This document shows positions 7,755-16,040 of a stretch of 64,000 nucleotides of DNA, one piece after another. The notes beneath the pieces are model-generated. The model saw only the letters and a list, made by a program, of their open reading frames with translations. It was not told the DNA's origin and made no database searches. This DNA comes from Pseudonocardiales bacterium. Its GTDB lineage: Bacteria > Actinomycetota > Actinomycetes > Mycobacteriales > Pseudonocardiaceae. The stretch spans positions 41,872 through 105,871 of the forward strand of contig JAHEXI010000007.1 in NCBI GenBank assembly GCA_023252195.1, read 5' to 3'. Made by a program: the position numbers and the translations under genes. Position 1 is the first letter of the stretch. Each line of letters begins with the position of its first letter.

Positions 7755-8237
7755 TCAGTGGACCACCGGCTGGGCTGGATCGACCCAGGGCACGTGTTCG
7801 GGCTCGGCCACCCCGTCGATGTCGAGGTTGACCACGATCGGTTCCTGTCCGCTGCGGGTCACCACGCATTCCAGCGGCTCGTCGTCGAGGGCATTGATCT
7901 CTTGGTGCGGCACGAACGGCGGCACAAAGATGAACCCGCCCGGGCCGGCTTCGGCGGTGAATTCGAGGTTGGCGCCCCACCGCATCTGGGCTCGGCCGCG
8001 GATCACGTAAATCACGCTTTCCAGCTCGCCGTGATGGTGCGCCCCGGTCTTCGCGCCGGGGTGGATGGTGGCGATCCCGGCCCACAGCTTTTCCGAGCCC
8101 GCCCGGTCGTGGGTGACCGCCGCGGCGCGGGTCATCCCCGGTGTCTGCGGGGTGTTGGTGTCCAGCGCGGCGCTGGGGATGACCCGCACGCCCTCGGTGC
8201 GCCAGTTCGGTGTTGCGCCCGGTTTGATCGTGCCCAT
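7755..8237 (-). CDS. Single-domain cupin protein
   Basis: The 160-aa protein has cupin motif 1, GAKTGAHHHGELESVIYVIR, with His67, His69 and Glu73 as metal ligands. Motif 2 follows in FIFVPPFVPHQEINALDDEP. It could be a small dioxygenase, isomerase or binding protein; nothing in the sequence decides. It starts at ATG 8237 and lies about 70 bp upstream of the DUF2252 gene on the same strand, so the two may be co-transcribed. Confidence 0.8.
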   Translation of the reverse strand: MGTIKPGATPNWRTEGVRVIPSAALDTNTPQTPGMTRAAAVTHDRAGSEKLWAGIATIHPGAKTGAHHHGELESVIYVIRGRAQMRWGANLEFTAEAGPGGFIFVPPFVPHQEINALDDEPLECVVTRSGQEPIVVNLDIDGVAEPEHVPWVDPAQPVVH

Positions 8238-8321
8238 GCATTGAGGCTAGTCCGCGGAGAGAGAGCCACTGCCCATGGATGATCCGATGCGATCCGACCG
8301 GTCTGATGAGACGATGCGTCG

Positions 8322-8840
8322 TCGCCTTCGCAGCGTTTCGGTTCCTGCCGGATGCGATCATGGTGACGGGGGTGTGCTGGTATCTGCAGTATGGGCTCTC
8401 GTCCGTACCGAGCCGGGGAAGAGCTGCTGTGCTCAACGGGGCATCGCGGTCGACCGCGTGACGATCTACCGGTGGGCGCAGAGGTTTACCCCGCTGCTGA
8501 TCGATGCGCCACGTCCCTGCCGGCACACATCCCGGGAGATCGCTGGTGCCTAGACGAGACGTCCGTGAAGGTTGCGGGGCAGTGGTGTATCTGTATCGGG
8601 CGATCGACCAGTACGGCCAGGTCATCGACGTACTGGTCTCCCCGGGATCTGGCGGCCACCCGGCGGTTTTTCATCCGCGTTCTCGAGCACGGCCCACGGC
8701 CCGCTGAGGTAACCACCGACCGGGCACCGGTCTACCCGCGAGTGATCGAGGAGCTGATACCCGCCGCGTGCCCCGTCACCGAGCAGCACGCGAGTACCCC
8801 CGTCGAAGCCGATCACGGGCGCCTGAAGGCCGCTTATCCG
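8322..8840 (+). pseudogene. IS6-family transposase pseudogene, several frameshifts
   Basis: Pieces of an IS6 transposase lie in order across all three forward frames. They are FRFLPDAIMVTGVCWYLQYG, then PGDRWCLDETSVKVAGQW (catalytic D block), then AATRRFFIRVLEHG, EVTTDRAPVYPRVIEEL (second D) and VEADHGRLKAAY. At least three frameshifts separate them, so the gene is dead. It is a more decayed relative of the copy at 2.0-2.8 kb. Confidence 0.75.
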
Positions 8841-8946
8841 GTTGGGTTTCATCATCAATATCGTAATTCTCGCCAGATGGCTGCCCGTCTCTCGGAGACC
8901 GAGAAGGCGCTACGCTCGTTAACGCGCATCTCATAGGGGAGTGATG

Positions 8947-9477
8947 ATGACTACCGAGATCTTGTGGCGCATGCCCGGGAAGATGACACAGTTAGAACAA
9001 CGCAGCCTTGAGTCACTCGTCGAAGAAGTGGCAGACGAATTCGTTCCACCGCTAACTACTCGAAGCAGCACAACCCAGGCGGTGCTAGCGAGTGCCAGTG
9101 GCAGCGCATCGAGTAGCTACTTTGATGAATTGCTCATGCAACATTGCCTACTGCTAATCGAGTGCGACCAGCTGCAAGGGTTTCTTTCGTTCCGAACCTT
9201 TCACCGCGACAACCGCTTGCCGCAGATAGGAATCTGCATCTACGTGAGTACCATTTCTGTTCGTCCCGCGGCGCGAGGACGCGGACTTGCTCGCCTGCTA
9301 TACCAGAAGCTTTTAGGGCTTCCCGAGGCATTGCCTACATGGATTCTTCTACGCACACGGTCCACCAGCACTCATCACCTACAACTGTTAGATACCCTCG
9401 GATTCAAGCATCTCCTTACCGTTCCTAATGACCGGGATCCTAGGGCCGACAGTATCTACCTGGGGCGCAAGCGCTAG
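8947..9477 (+). CDS. GNAT-family N-acetyltransferase
   Basis: About 176 aa. The acetyl-CoA pyrophosphate loop is visible in ISVRPAARGRGLARLLYQKL (RGRGLA as the Q/RxxGxG/A motif). It follows a beta-4 strand and precedes the C-terminal segment HLQLLDTLGFKHLLTVPND, the usual GNAT end. The substrate is unknown. AGGGGA at 8935-8940 gives good spacing to the ATG at 8947, so I prefer that over the GTG at 8941. Codon use is visibly less GC-rich than in the flanking chromosomal genes, consistent with acquisition. Confidence 0.75.
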   Translation: MTTEILWRMPGKMTQLEQRSLESLVEEVADEFVPPLTTRSSTTQAVLASASGSASSSYFDELLMQHCLLLIECDQLQGFLSFRTFHRDNRLPQIGICIYVSTISVRPAARGRGLARLLYQKLLGLPEALPTWILLRTRSTSTHHLQLLDTLGFKHLLTVPNDRDPRADSIYLGRKR

Positions 9478-9572
9478 CAGCATCCCGCTCAACTTCGCGG
9501 AGCGATAACCCTCATATCTATGGACAAGGGCAAGTCGAGCCGACCAGCCAAGCCGAGTGTGGTATCCGCTCG

Positions 9573-9660
9573 GTGGACCGGTCGTCAGTCCTGCTCGACC
9601 TGGCGAAGATCCTGCATGTTGATGTCGAGTCGCTGATCGGCCGGCCAGGCAGCTCGCCCC
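9573..9660 (+). pseudogene. Fragment of an XRE-type regulator
   Basis: VDRSSVLLDLAKILHVDVES followed by LIGRPG matches the end of an XRE helix-turn-helix domain as found in many actinomycete regulators. Nothing recognisable precedes or follows it, so only the last helices of the domain survive. Confidence 0.4.
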
Positions 9661-9744
9661 GAACGGTGGAGCGGTTACCCAGGCCTGGACTCCGTCCGGC
9701 AGGTCATGACCCACAAGAGGAGCCCGGACGCCGGCCATCCCGGT

Positions 9745-9782
9745 CTGGGCGGAACCTGTCCATGGATCTGTCCCATGGACTC
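9745..9782 (+). repeat. Dispersed repeat, copy 2 (SGRNLSMDLS segment)
   Basis: GGGCGGAACCTGTCCATGGA then TCTGTCCCATGG, near-identical to bases 6052-6090 and in the same orientation. Both copies lie inside the segment bounded by the tRNA-half repeats. Confidence 0.6.
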
Positions 9783-9870
9783 GCCGCCCCGGTGCCACTG
9801 CAGCACGATGTGCGATCGAGCTGGATACCGTAGTCGCTCGTCGTCTACTGGCGCCGGTTGAATTCGGTGA

Positions 9871-9906
9871 CTCAAATCCGTCAGGTCGTGGGTTCGATCC
9901 TCACCG
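9871..9906 (+). other. tRNA 3'-half, attachment-site-like repeat (right copy)
   Basis: CTCAAATCCGT, then CAGGTCGTGGGTTCGATCC, identical to 5074-5099 over 26 bases and exactly 4,800 bp away. The T arm has decayed (GTGGG facing CTCAC) and there is no acceptor or 5' half. It is the presumed partner of the left att-like repeat. Confidence 0.55.
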
Positions 9907-10153
9907 CTGACTTGGCTGGATAACCCGGCTGGACCATCGCGCGGTGCGCGCCGAACCGTTCGGCTAGCCCTAGCAGGTAGGCCGTACCAGCGCCCCCGGG
10001 GACGGGCGCTTTGGCGCTAGTACGGCGGTCGCGGCTGTGACCTGGCAAAGGCAGCACGCCACCAATTGTCGGTCGTACCGTGCGTGCTGGGTTACACACC
10101 GGCTTCCCCGACTACCGTGGCTGAGATCAGCTCGTCACCGATCCGGTTGGAGT

Positions 10154-12013
10154 GTGCCCGTGCCGGCCCCATTTCCGAACCTGCGTTCCCGCGTCACTAC
10201 CCACGGTCGCAACGCGGCGGGAGCGCGGTCGCTCTGGCGCGCCACTGGGATGACCGACGACGACTTCGGCAAGCCGATCGTCGCGATCGCTAACTCTTAC
10301 ACTCAGTTCGTGCCCGGCCACGTGCACCTCAAGGACCTCGGCGACCTGGTGGCGTCGGCGATCAGCGAGGCCGGCGGCGTGCCGAAGGAGTTCCACACCA
10401 TCGCCGTCGATGACGGGATCGCCATGGGTCACGGCGGCATGCTGTACTCGCTGCCCTCGCGTGAGGTGATCGCCGACGCCGTCGAGTACATGGTCAACGG
10501 CCACGCCGCGGACGCGCTGGTGTGCATTTCGAACTGCGACAAGATCACCCCGGGGATGCTCAACGCCGCGATGCGGCTCAACATCCCGACCGTCTTCGTC
10601 TCCGGCGGCCCGATGGAGGCCGGAGGGGCCGTCGTCGTGGGCGATACCGTGCACCCGTCCAGCGACCTGATTACCACGATCGCGGCGTCGGCGTCCCCGG
10701 CGATCGACGATGACGCGCTCGAGCTCGTCGAGCGCTCGGCGTGCCCGACCTGCGGGTCGTGCTCGGGCATGTTCACTGCGAACTCGATGAACTGCCTCAC
10801 CGAGGCGCTCGGGCTGGCGCTGCCCGGCAACGGCTCGACCCTGGCCACGCACGCGGCTCGCCGGGAGCTGTTCCTACAGGCCGGGCGCACAGTGATGGAC
10901 CTGGCCACGCGCTTCTACGGTGAGCGTGACGAGTCGGTGCTGCCGCGCTCGATCGCCACCCGGGAGGCGTTCGAGAACGCGATCGCGCTCGACGTCGCGA
11001 TGGGCGGCTCGACCAACACCGTGCTGCACATCCTCGCCGCCGCGCAGGAGGGCGAGATCGACTTCGACCTGGCCGCGATCGACGCGATCTCCCGCCGGGT
11101 GCCGTGCCTGTCGAAGGTCGCGCCGAACTCCGACTATCACATGGAGAACGTGCACCGGGCCGGTGGCATCCCCGCGATCCTCGGCGAGCTGTGGCGCGCC
11201 GGGCTGCTCAACACCGGCGTGCACACCGTGCACTCCCCATCGCTGGAGGCGTGGCTCGTGCAGTGGGACATCCGCGCAGCGAGCCCGTCCGACACCGCCG
11301 TCGAGCTGTACCACGCCGCGCCCGGCGGAGTACGGACCACGCAGGCGTTCTCCACGGAGAACCGCTGGTCCTCACTCGACACCGACGCCGCGGGTGGCTG
11401 CATTCGCGACGTCGAGCACGCGTATACCAAGGACGGCGGGCTCGCGGTGTTGCGCGGCAACATCGCCCCCGACGGCGCGGTGATCAAGACCGCGGGCATC
11501 CCCGAGGAGCTGTGGCACTTTTCCGGCCCGGCACTTGTCGTCGAGAGCCAGGAGGAGGCCGTCTCCGTCGTCCTGACCAAGAAGGTCAAGTCCGGCGACG
11601 TCATCGTCGTGCGCTACGAGGGGCCGGCCGGCGGACCGGGGATGCAGGAGATGCTGCACCCCACCGCGTTCCTCAAGGGCGCCGGGCTGGGCAAGGTCTG
11701 CGCGCTGATCACCGATGGCAGGTTCTCCGGCGGGTCGAGCGGCATCTCGGTCGGGCACATTTCCCCTGAAGCCGCCGCGGGCGGGGTGATCGGACTCATC
11801 GAGGACGGTGACACCGTCGTCCTCGACGTCGCGAGCCGCACGCTGGAGCTCCAGGTCGCCGACGAGGTGCTGGCCGAGCGCCGCGCCAAGATGGAGGCCA
11901 ACGAACGCCCATGGCAGCCGCGGAACCGTGACCGGCCGGTGACGAAGGCCCTGCGCGCTTACGCGGCGCTGACTACGAGCGCCGACAGGGGCGCGGTCCG
12001 CCGCATCTCCTGA
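10154..12013 (+). CDS. ilvD: Dihydroxy-acid dehydratase
   Basis: IlvD dehydrates 2,3-dihydroxy-isovalerate or -methylvalerate, the third common step of branched-chain amino acid synthesis. The protein carries the iron-sulfur ligands in [14 protein letters not shown] and [17 protein letters not shown]. It also has [20 protein letters not shown] near the start and [10 protein letters not shown]-type sequence near the end ([20 protein letters not shown]). About 619 aa from GTG 10154 is the normal length; the track start at 10037 would add about 39 residues with no homology. No strong ribosome site precedes either GTG (10154 or 10160). It stands alone, first gene right of the decayed element. Confidence 0.95.
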   Translation: MPVPAPFPNLRSRVTTHGRNAAGARSLWRATGMTDDDFGKPIVAIANSYTQFVPGHVHLKDLGDLVASAISEAGGVPKEFHTIAVDDGIAMGHGGMLYSLPSREVIADAVEYMVNGHAADALVCISNCDKITPGMLNAAMRLNIPTVFVSGGPMEAGGAVVVGDTVHPSSDLITTIAASASPAIDDDALELVERSACPTCGSCSGMFTANSMNCLTEALGLALPGNGSTLATHAARRELFLQAGRTVMDLATRFYGERDESVLPRSIATREAFENAIALDVAMGGSTNTVLHILAAAQEGEIDFDLAAIDAISRRVPCLSKVAPNSDYHMENVHRAGGIPAILGELWRAGLLNTGVHTVHSPSLEAWLVQWDIRAASPSDTAVELYHAAPGGVRTTQAFSTENRWSSLDTDAAGGCIRDVEHAYTKDGGLAVLRGNIAPDGAVIKTAGIPEELWHFSGPALVVESQEEAVSVVLTKKVKSGDVIVVRYEGPAGGPGMQEMLHPTAFLKGAGLGKVCALITDGRFSGGSSGISVGHISPEAAAGGVIGLIEDGDTVVLDVASRTLELQVADEVLAERRAKMEANERPWQPRNRDRPVTKALRAYAALTTSADRGAVRRIS

Positions 12014-12253
12014 GGCTTCAGCGCGATCCCACCCAAGTTCTGGGGGACCGGTCGTCTTCTCCCGCATACGCCCCTGACCCACTGTACTGGGGCACTGTTC
12101 GACGGCGAACCGGATCAGCTAGGTGCGCGCAGCGCGGCGACAGCGCTTATTACTCGACGTCATTCCCGGTACGCAACAGTCTCCCATAGAGTCGTCGATG
12201 TGCCGTCTTATCACGAGACGAGGAATTGCCTAGTTGCATCATCACGACGCGCC

Positions 12254-12294
12254 GCGTATCCGATACGCCATGCATTAATTCACCATGATATGAT
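12254..12294 (+). promoter_or_regulatory. Leaderless extended -10 promoter with palindromic operator
   Basis: TGATATGAT (extended -10, hexamer at 12289-12294) ends six bases before the ATG at 12301, so the transcript should start at or next to the start codon. A perfect palindrome GCGTATC-C-GATACGC at 12254-12268 covers the expected -35 position, which suits a repressor site. No ribosome site precedes the ATG, consistent with a leaderless message. Confidence 0.45.
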
Positions 12295-12300
12295 GCGCTC

Positions 12301-13827
12301 ATGCCCCGATATCTAGGACGCTGCTTCACTGTTGTGGCAGCATTTGTTACCGTTCTTGCGGCGACGGCGTGCTCGACACCACAAGGCGTCGCGCCGCAGG
12401 CGGTCGGGCCGCTCGCTCATCCGCTTGCGGACCCGATTTCTTCCGGCTTGGGGCTGACTCTTCAGGAGTTCGCGACGATACCGCCGTCGAAGCCGGACCC
12501 GTTGCCGCCGCCCGGTGACAACCTTGACCGTTGGGCTCGGATCAACTATTTGGGTGAGATCCCGGACGGTTCGGGACGCCTATTCGTACCCGACCTCAAC
12601 GGTAAGATGTACCTCATTAAAGATGGTAAGCCACAAGTGTACCTTGACGTCGGCGCGGAGTTCGCCCCGAACTTCTTGAATACCAAGAGTCTCTCAAACG
12701 GGTTAGTCTTCGCAGCTTTCGACCCGGAGTTCAGTAAAACTGGTAAATTTTACACCGCCCACACCGAGGCTGGCCCTGCGCTCAATCCGAAGGTCCCGCA
12801 AACCAAGATACCCGACCTGCCCTACCCGCAGGAGATGCCTGCTCAAGCTGTGGTGACCGAGTGGAAGGCAGCTGATCCAGCCGCGAGCACATTTAAGGGA
12901 ACGCGAAGGGAAGTGCTCCGGTTCGGATTCGCCGATACCATACATGGACTACAGCAGATCGGTTTCAACCCGACCGCACATCCCGGCGACAAGGACTACG
13001 GACTGCTTTATATTGCTGTCGGTGACGGTGGCGTGGTCGGTGAAGAGAGCCCGGGTATGGTGACCACGGTGCCCCAAGATCTGAGAGTTCCGCAAGGAAA
13101 AATCCTGCGAATCGATCCGCGGGGCACTAACGGTACCAACGGAAACTACGGAATTCCGCCGGACAATCCCTTTGTAGGCAAACCGGGCGTCGCCCTCAGG
13201 GAAATCTACGCCTCCGGTCTGCGTGATCCCGTCCGCTTCAGTTGGGATTCTGGTAACGGCCACCGGATGTTCCTAGCCAACATCGGCGAGCAGCAGATCG
13301 AATCGATCTATGAGGTGCACTCCGGGGACAACTTCGGCTGGAGCCAGCGGGAGGGCCCGTTTGTGTTCAAGGCCGGTGATCCCTCTTGTGGTGTCTTTAC
13401 TCCGCCTGCTGATGACAGCAAATACGGTTACACCTACCCTGTGGTGGCTTTCGCTCATAACCCACCGCCGGGTCAGCCGCCGTGCGAGACCAGTGGCCAC
13501 GCGGTGGTCGGTGGTTTCGTCTACCAAGGTAGCAGTGCGCCCGAGCTGCGCGGCAAGTATCTGTTCTCCGACTTCGTGCCGGGACGCGTGTTCTACGCCG
13601 ACACCCGACAGATGCACTCGGGCGGTAAATTAGCCACAATTTATGAGCTCGCGCTCTTTACGGACGGAGCGCAGCCGGTCACCATGCAGCAGCTTGCGGG
13701 GAACTCGCGAGTCGATTTGCGGTTCGGCGCCGATAGCCATGGCGAGCTCTATCTGCTATCTAAGGCAAACGGCAAGATCTGGAAAATCATCGGTACCCAC
13801 CGGACGTCGTCGCCGCCACCACGGTGA
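12301..13827 (+). CDS. PQQ-dependent sugar (glucose/sorbosone-type) dehydrogenase lipoprotein
   Basis: The 508-aa protein begins with a lipoprotein signal ending in the lipobox LAATAC (Cys24). It would therefore be anchored on the outer face of the membrane. The body is a six-bladed propeller of the soluble quinoprotein glucose/sorbosone dehydrogenase family, with repeats such as IPDGSGRLFVPDLNGKMYLI, GFNPTAHPGDKDYGLLYIAV and IYASGLRDPVRFSWD. It ends in a strand reading ELYLLSKANGKIWKI. It would oxidise a sugar or sugar-like alcohol using PQQ. No PQQ synthesis gene is in the window. Base composition is lower in GC than ilvD or metH. Confidence 0.8.
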   Translation: MPRYLGRCFTVVAAFVTVLAATACSTPQGVAPQAVGPLAHPLADPISSGLGLTLQEFATIPPSKPDPLPPPGDNLDRWARINYLGEIPDGSGRLFVPDLNGKMYLIKDGKPQVYLDVGAEFAPNFLNTKSLSNGLVFAAFDPEFSKTGKFYTAHTEAGPALNPKVPQTKIPDLPYPQEMPAQAVVTEWKAADPAASTFKGTRREVLRFGFADTIHGLQQIGFNPTAHPGDKDYGLLYIAVGDGGVVGEESPGMVTTVPQDLRVPQGKILRIDPRGTNGTNGNYGIPPDNPFVGKPGVALREIYASGLRDPVRFSWDSGNGHRMFLANIGEQQIESIYEVHSGDNFGWSQREGPFVFKAGDPSCGVFTPPADDSKYGYTYPVVAFAHNPPPGQPPCETSGHAVVGGFVYQGSSAPELRGKYLFSDFVPGRVFYADTRQMHSGGKLATIYELALFTDGAQPVTMQQLAGNSRVDLRFGADSHGELYLLSKANGKIWKIIGTHRTSSPPPR

Positions 13828-13956
13828 TCAAGTGGGGTTGCCGCAGCTGCCGGATGTGGCGCGAGTTCTCCCGCCGATGGGCCGGCACGGCTAGCGTTGC
13901 CATTACGGCCAGACTCGTGGTAGGCGGACGGCGATACACACCTGGAGGAGGGAGGG

Positions 13957-14385
13957 GTGGTGACTGATCACACTAGAACAATCTTGGAGGAGTCCGCGAC
14001 CATCGCGGTCGTGGGGCTGAGTACCAACGAGGCAAAGGCGGCTCACGCGGTGCCGGCGTTTCTACAGGCGATCGGATATCGGGTGATTCCGGTGCATCCC
14101 AGTGCCGTCGACATCCTGGGCGAGCGCGCGTACCGCAGCGTGACCGACATCGGTGAACCGGTCGATGTGGTCAACGTATTCCGCCCGGCGCAGGAAGCTC
14201 CTGAACTGGCCCGGCAGGCGGTGGCGATCGGCGCGAAGGCGTTGTGGTTGCAGCAGGGCATCCGCTCGGCCGAGGCGCGGCAGATTGCCGAAGACGGCGG
14301 CCTGCAGTACGTGGAGGCACGGTGCATGGGCAAGCTGGCGGCGTTCTACGGGATCACCAAGGCCCGGCAGGTAGCTCCGACATGA
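13957..14385 (+). CDS. CoA-binding (Rossmann-fold) protein
   Basis: A 142-aa single-domain CoA_binding protein of the YccU type: TIAVVGLSTNEAKAAHAVPA is the nucleotide-binding loop, followed by YRVIPVHPSA and PVDVVNVFRPAQEAPELARQ, ending in EARCMGKLAAFYGI. These proteins bind CoA and may report CoA or acyl-CoA state. The start is GTG 13957 or 13960 after a strong GGAGGAGGGAGG. Its stop overlaps the next gene's ATG by 4 bp, so translation is probably coupled. It is the first gene of the redox-signalling operon. Confidence 0.85.
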   Translation: MVTDHTRTILEESATIAVVGLSTNEAKAAHAVPAFLQAIGYRVIPVHPSAVDILGERAYRSVTDIGEPVDVVNVFRPAQEAPELARQAVAIGAKALWLQQGIRSAEARQIAEDGGLQYVEARCMGKLAAFYGITKARQVAPT

Positions 14386-16040
14386 TCAAGCCGGTGCTGC
14401 TCACGGTTGACGACGACCCCGGAGTATCCCGTGCAGTGGCTCGTGACCTGCGCCGTCGCTACGGCGAGAACTACCGCGTAGTGCGGGCCGACTCGGCCGC
14501 CCAGGCGCTGGAGGCGCTGCGGGAGCTGAAACTGCGCGGCGAGCCGGTCGCGGCGATGCTCGCCGACTACCGGATGCCACAGATGAATGGCATCGAGTTC
14601 CTCGAAGAGGCCATGGACATCTTTCCGCTGGCGCGCCGGGCGTTGCTCACCGCTTACGCCGACACCGACGCCGCAATACAGGCGATCAACGTGGTGGACG
14701 TGGACCACTACCTGCTCAAGCCCTGGGAGCCGCCGGAGGAGAAGCTGTACCCCGTCGTCGATGCGCTCATCGAGATGTGGCGTGCGCTGGGTGACCGGCC
14801 AGTGGAGGAGACGAAGCTGGTCGGGCATCGCTGGTCCAGCGAATCCTACCGGGCGCGGGATTTCCTGGCCCGCAATTCCGTTCCCTATCGGTGGTACAGC
14901 GTCGACGAATCGGAGGGGCGGCGGCTGTTGGATGCCGCGGACGCGGCCGTCGAGGACGTTCCAGTACTTATCACCGCGGAAGGTGCGGTGCTGCGGAACC
15001 CGTCGGACGCCGAAATCGCTGCCGCGGTCGGATTGTCGACCGAACCGGCCGCCGACTTCTACGATCTGATCGTCGTGGGAGCCGGTCCGGCGGGGCTCGG
15101 TGCGGCGGTCTACGGCGCTTCGGAGGGCCTGCGCACCGTGCTGGTCGAACGGCAGGCCACCGGTGGGCAAGCCGGACAGAGTTCACGGATCGAGAACTAC
15201 CTCGGCTTCCCCGACGGTGTGTCCGGTGCCCAGCTGACCGACCGCGCCCGTCGGCAGGCACAGAAGTTCGGCGCGGAGGTGCTGTCGACCCGCGAGGTCG
15301 TCGCGCTGCAAGCCAGAGGTTCCGCCCGCGTCGTGCGCTTCGGCGACGGCACCGAACTCGCGGCGCACGCGATCATTCTCGCGACCGGGGTGTCGTACCG
15401 GACGCTGGATGCACCGGGTATCGCCGAGCTCACCGGTCGCGGCGTGTACTACGGGTCTGCGATGACCCAGGGACCGTCGTGTGCAGGCGAAGACGTCTAC
15501 ATCGTCGGAGGCGCGAACTCGGCCGGGCAGGCCGCGGTGTTCTTCTCGCGCTACGCGCGTACGGTCACGGTGCTGGTGCGTGGTGCGTCCCTGCACGACT
15601 CGATGTCGCACTATCTGATCAAGCAGCTGGACGGGATCGATAACATCATCGTGCGTACCAGCACTCTGGTCGGGGCCGCGCACGGGACCGAACACCTCGA
15701 GAAGCTGACGCTGCTTGACCGCAATAGCGGTCAAGCAGACACGGTGTCCTCCGGGTCGCTGTTCATCTTCATCGGTGCCGCACCTCGCACCGAGTGGCTC
15801 GGCGAGGCCGTACGCCGGGATTCCCGGGGTTTCGTACTGACCGGTCCTGATCTGCTCATCGACGGACGCCGGCCCCCCGGGTGGCCGGTCGAGCGCGACC
15901 CCTACTACCTGGAGTCCAGCCTGCCCGGGGTGTTGGTGGCAGGAGACGCTCGGGCGGAGTCGGTGAAGCGGGTCGCCTCCGCGGTGGGGGAGGGCGCGAT
16001 GGCCGTCACCCTGGTGCATCGCTACCTGGAGGACCGGTGA
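14382..16040 (+). CDS. Response regulator fused to thioredoxin-reductase-like flavoprotein
   Basis: Residues 1-125 are a receiver domain (acidic pocket VDDDP, phosphoacceptor Asp62 in MLADYRMPQMNG, Lys in HYLLKPW). Residues 140-215 are a small thioredoxin/glutaredoxin-like segment. Residues 225-553 are an FAD/NAD(P)H oxidoreductase with GAGPAGLGAAVYGASEG (FAD) and VYIVGGANSAGQAA (pyridine nucleotide). The CxxC pair of true thioredoxin reductases is absent; only one Cys (GPSCAGE) is near that place. The true start is ATG 14382, not the track's 14244. The stop overlaps the kinase GTG. It probably senses or alters redox state under control of the linked kinase. Confidence 0.85.
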   Translation: MIKPVLLTVDDDPGVSRAVARDLRRRYGENYRVVRADSAAQALEALRELKLRGEPVAAMLADYRMPQMNGIEFLEEAMDIFPLARRALLTAYADTDAAIQAINVVDVDHYLLKPWEPPEEKLYPVVDALIEMWRALGDRPVEETKLVGHRWSSESYRARDFLARNSVPYRWYSVDESEGRRLLDAADAAVEDVPVLITAEGAVLRNPSDAEIAAAVGLSTEPAADFYDLIVVGAGPAGLGAAVYGASEGLRTVLVERQATGGQAGQSSRIENYLGFPDGVSGAQLTDRARRQAQKFGAEVLSTREVVALQARGSARVVRFGDGTELAAHAIILATGVSYRTLDAPGIAELTGRGVYYGSAMTQGPSCAGEDVYIVGGANSAGQAAVFFSRYARTVTVLVRGASLHDSMSHYLIKQLDGIDNIIVRTSTLVGAAHGTEHLEKLTLLDRNSGQADTVSSGSLFIFIGAAPRTEWLGEAVRRDSRGFVLTGPDLLIDGRRPPGWPVERDPYYLESSLPGVLVAGDARAESVKRVASAVGEGAMAVTLVHRYLEDR

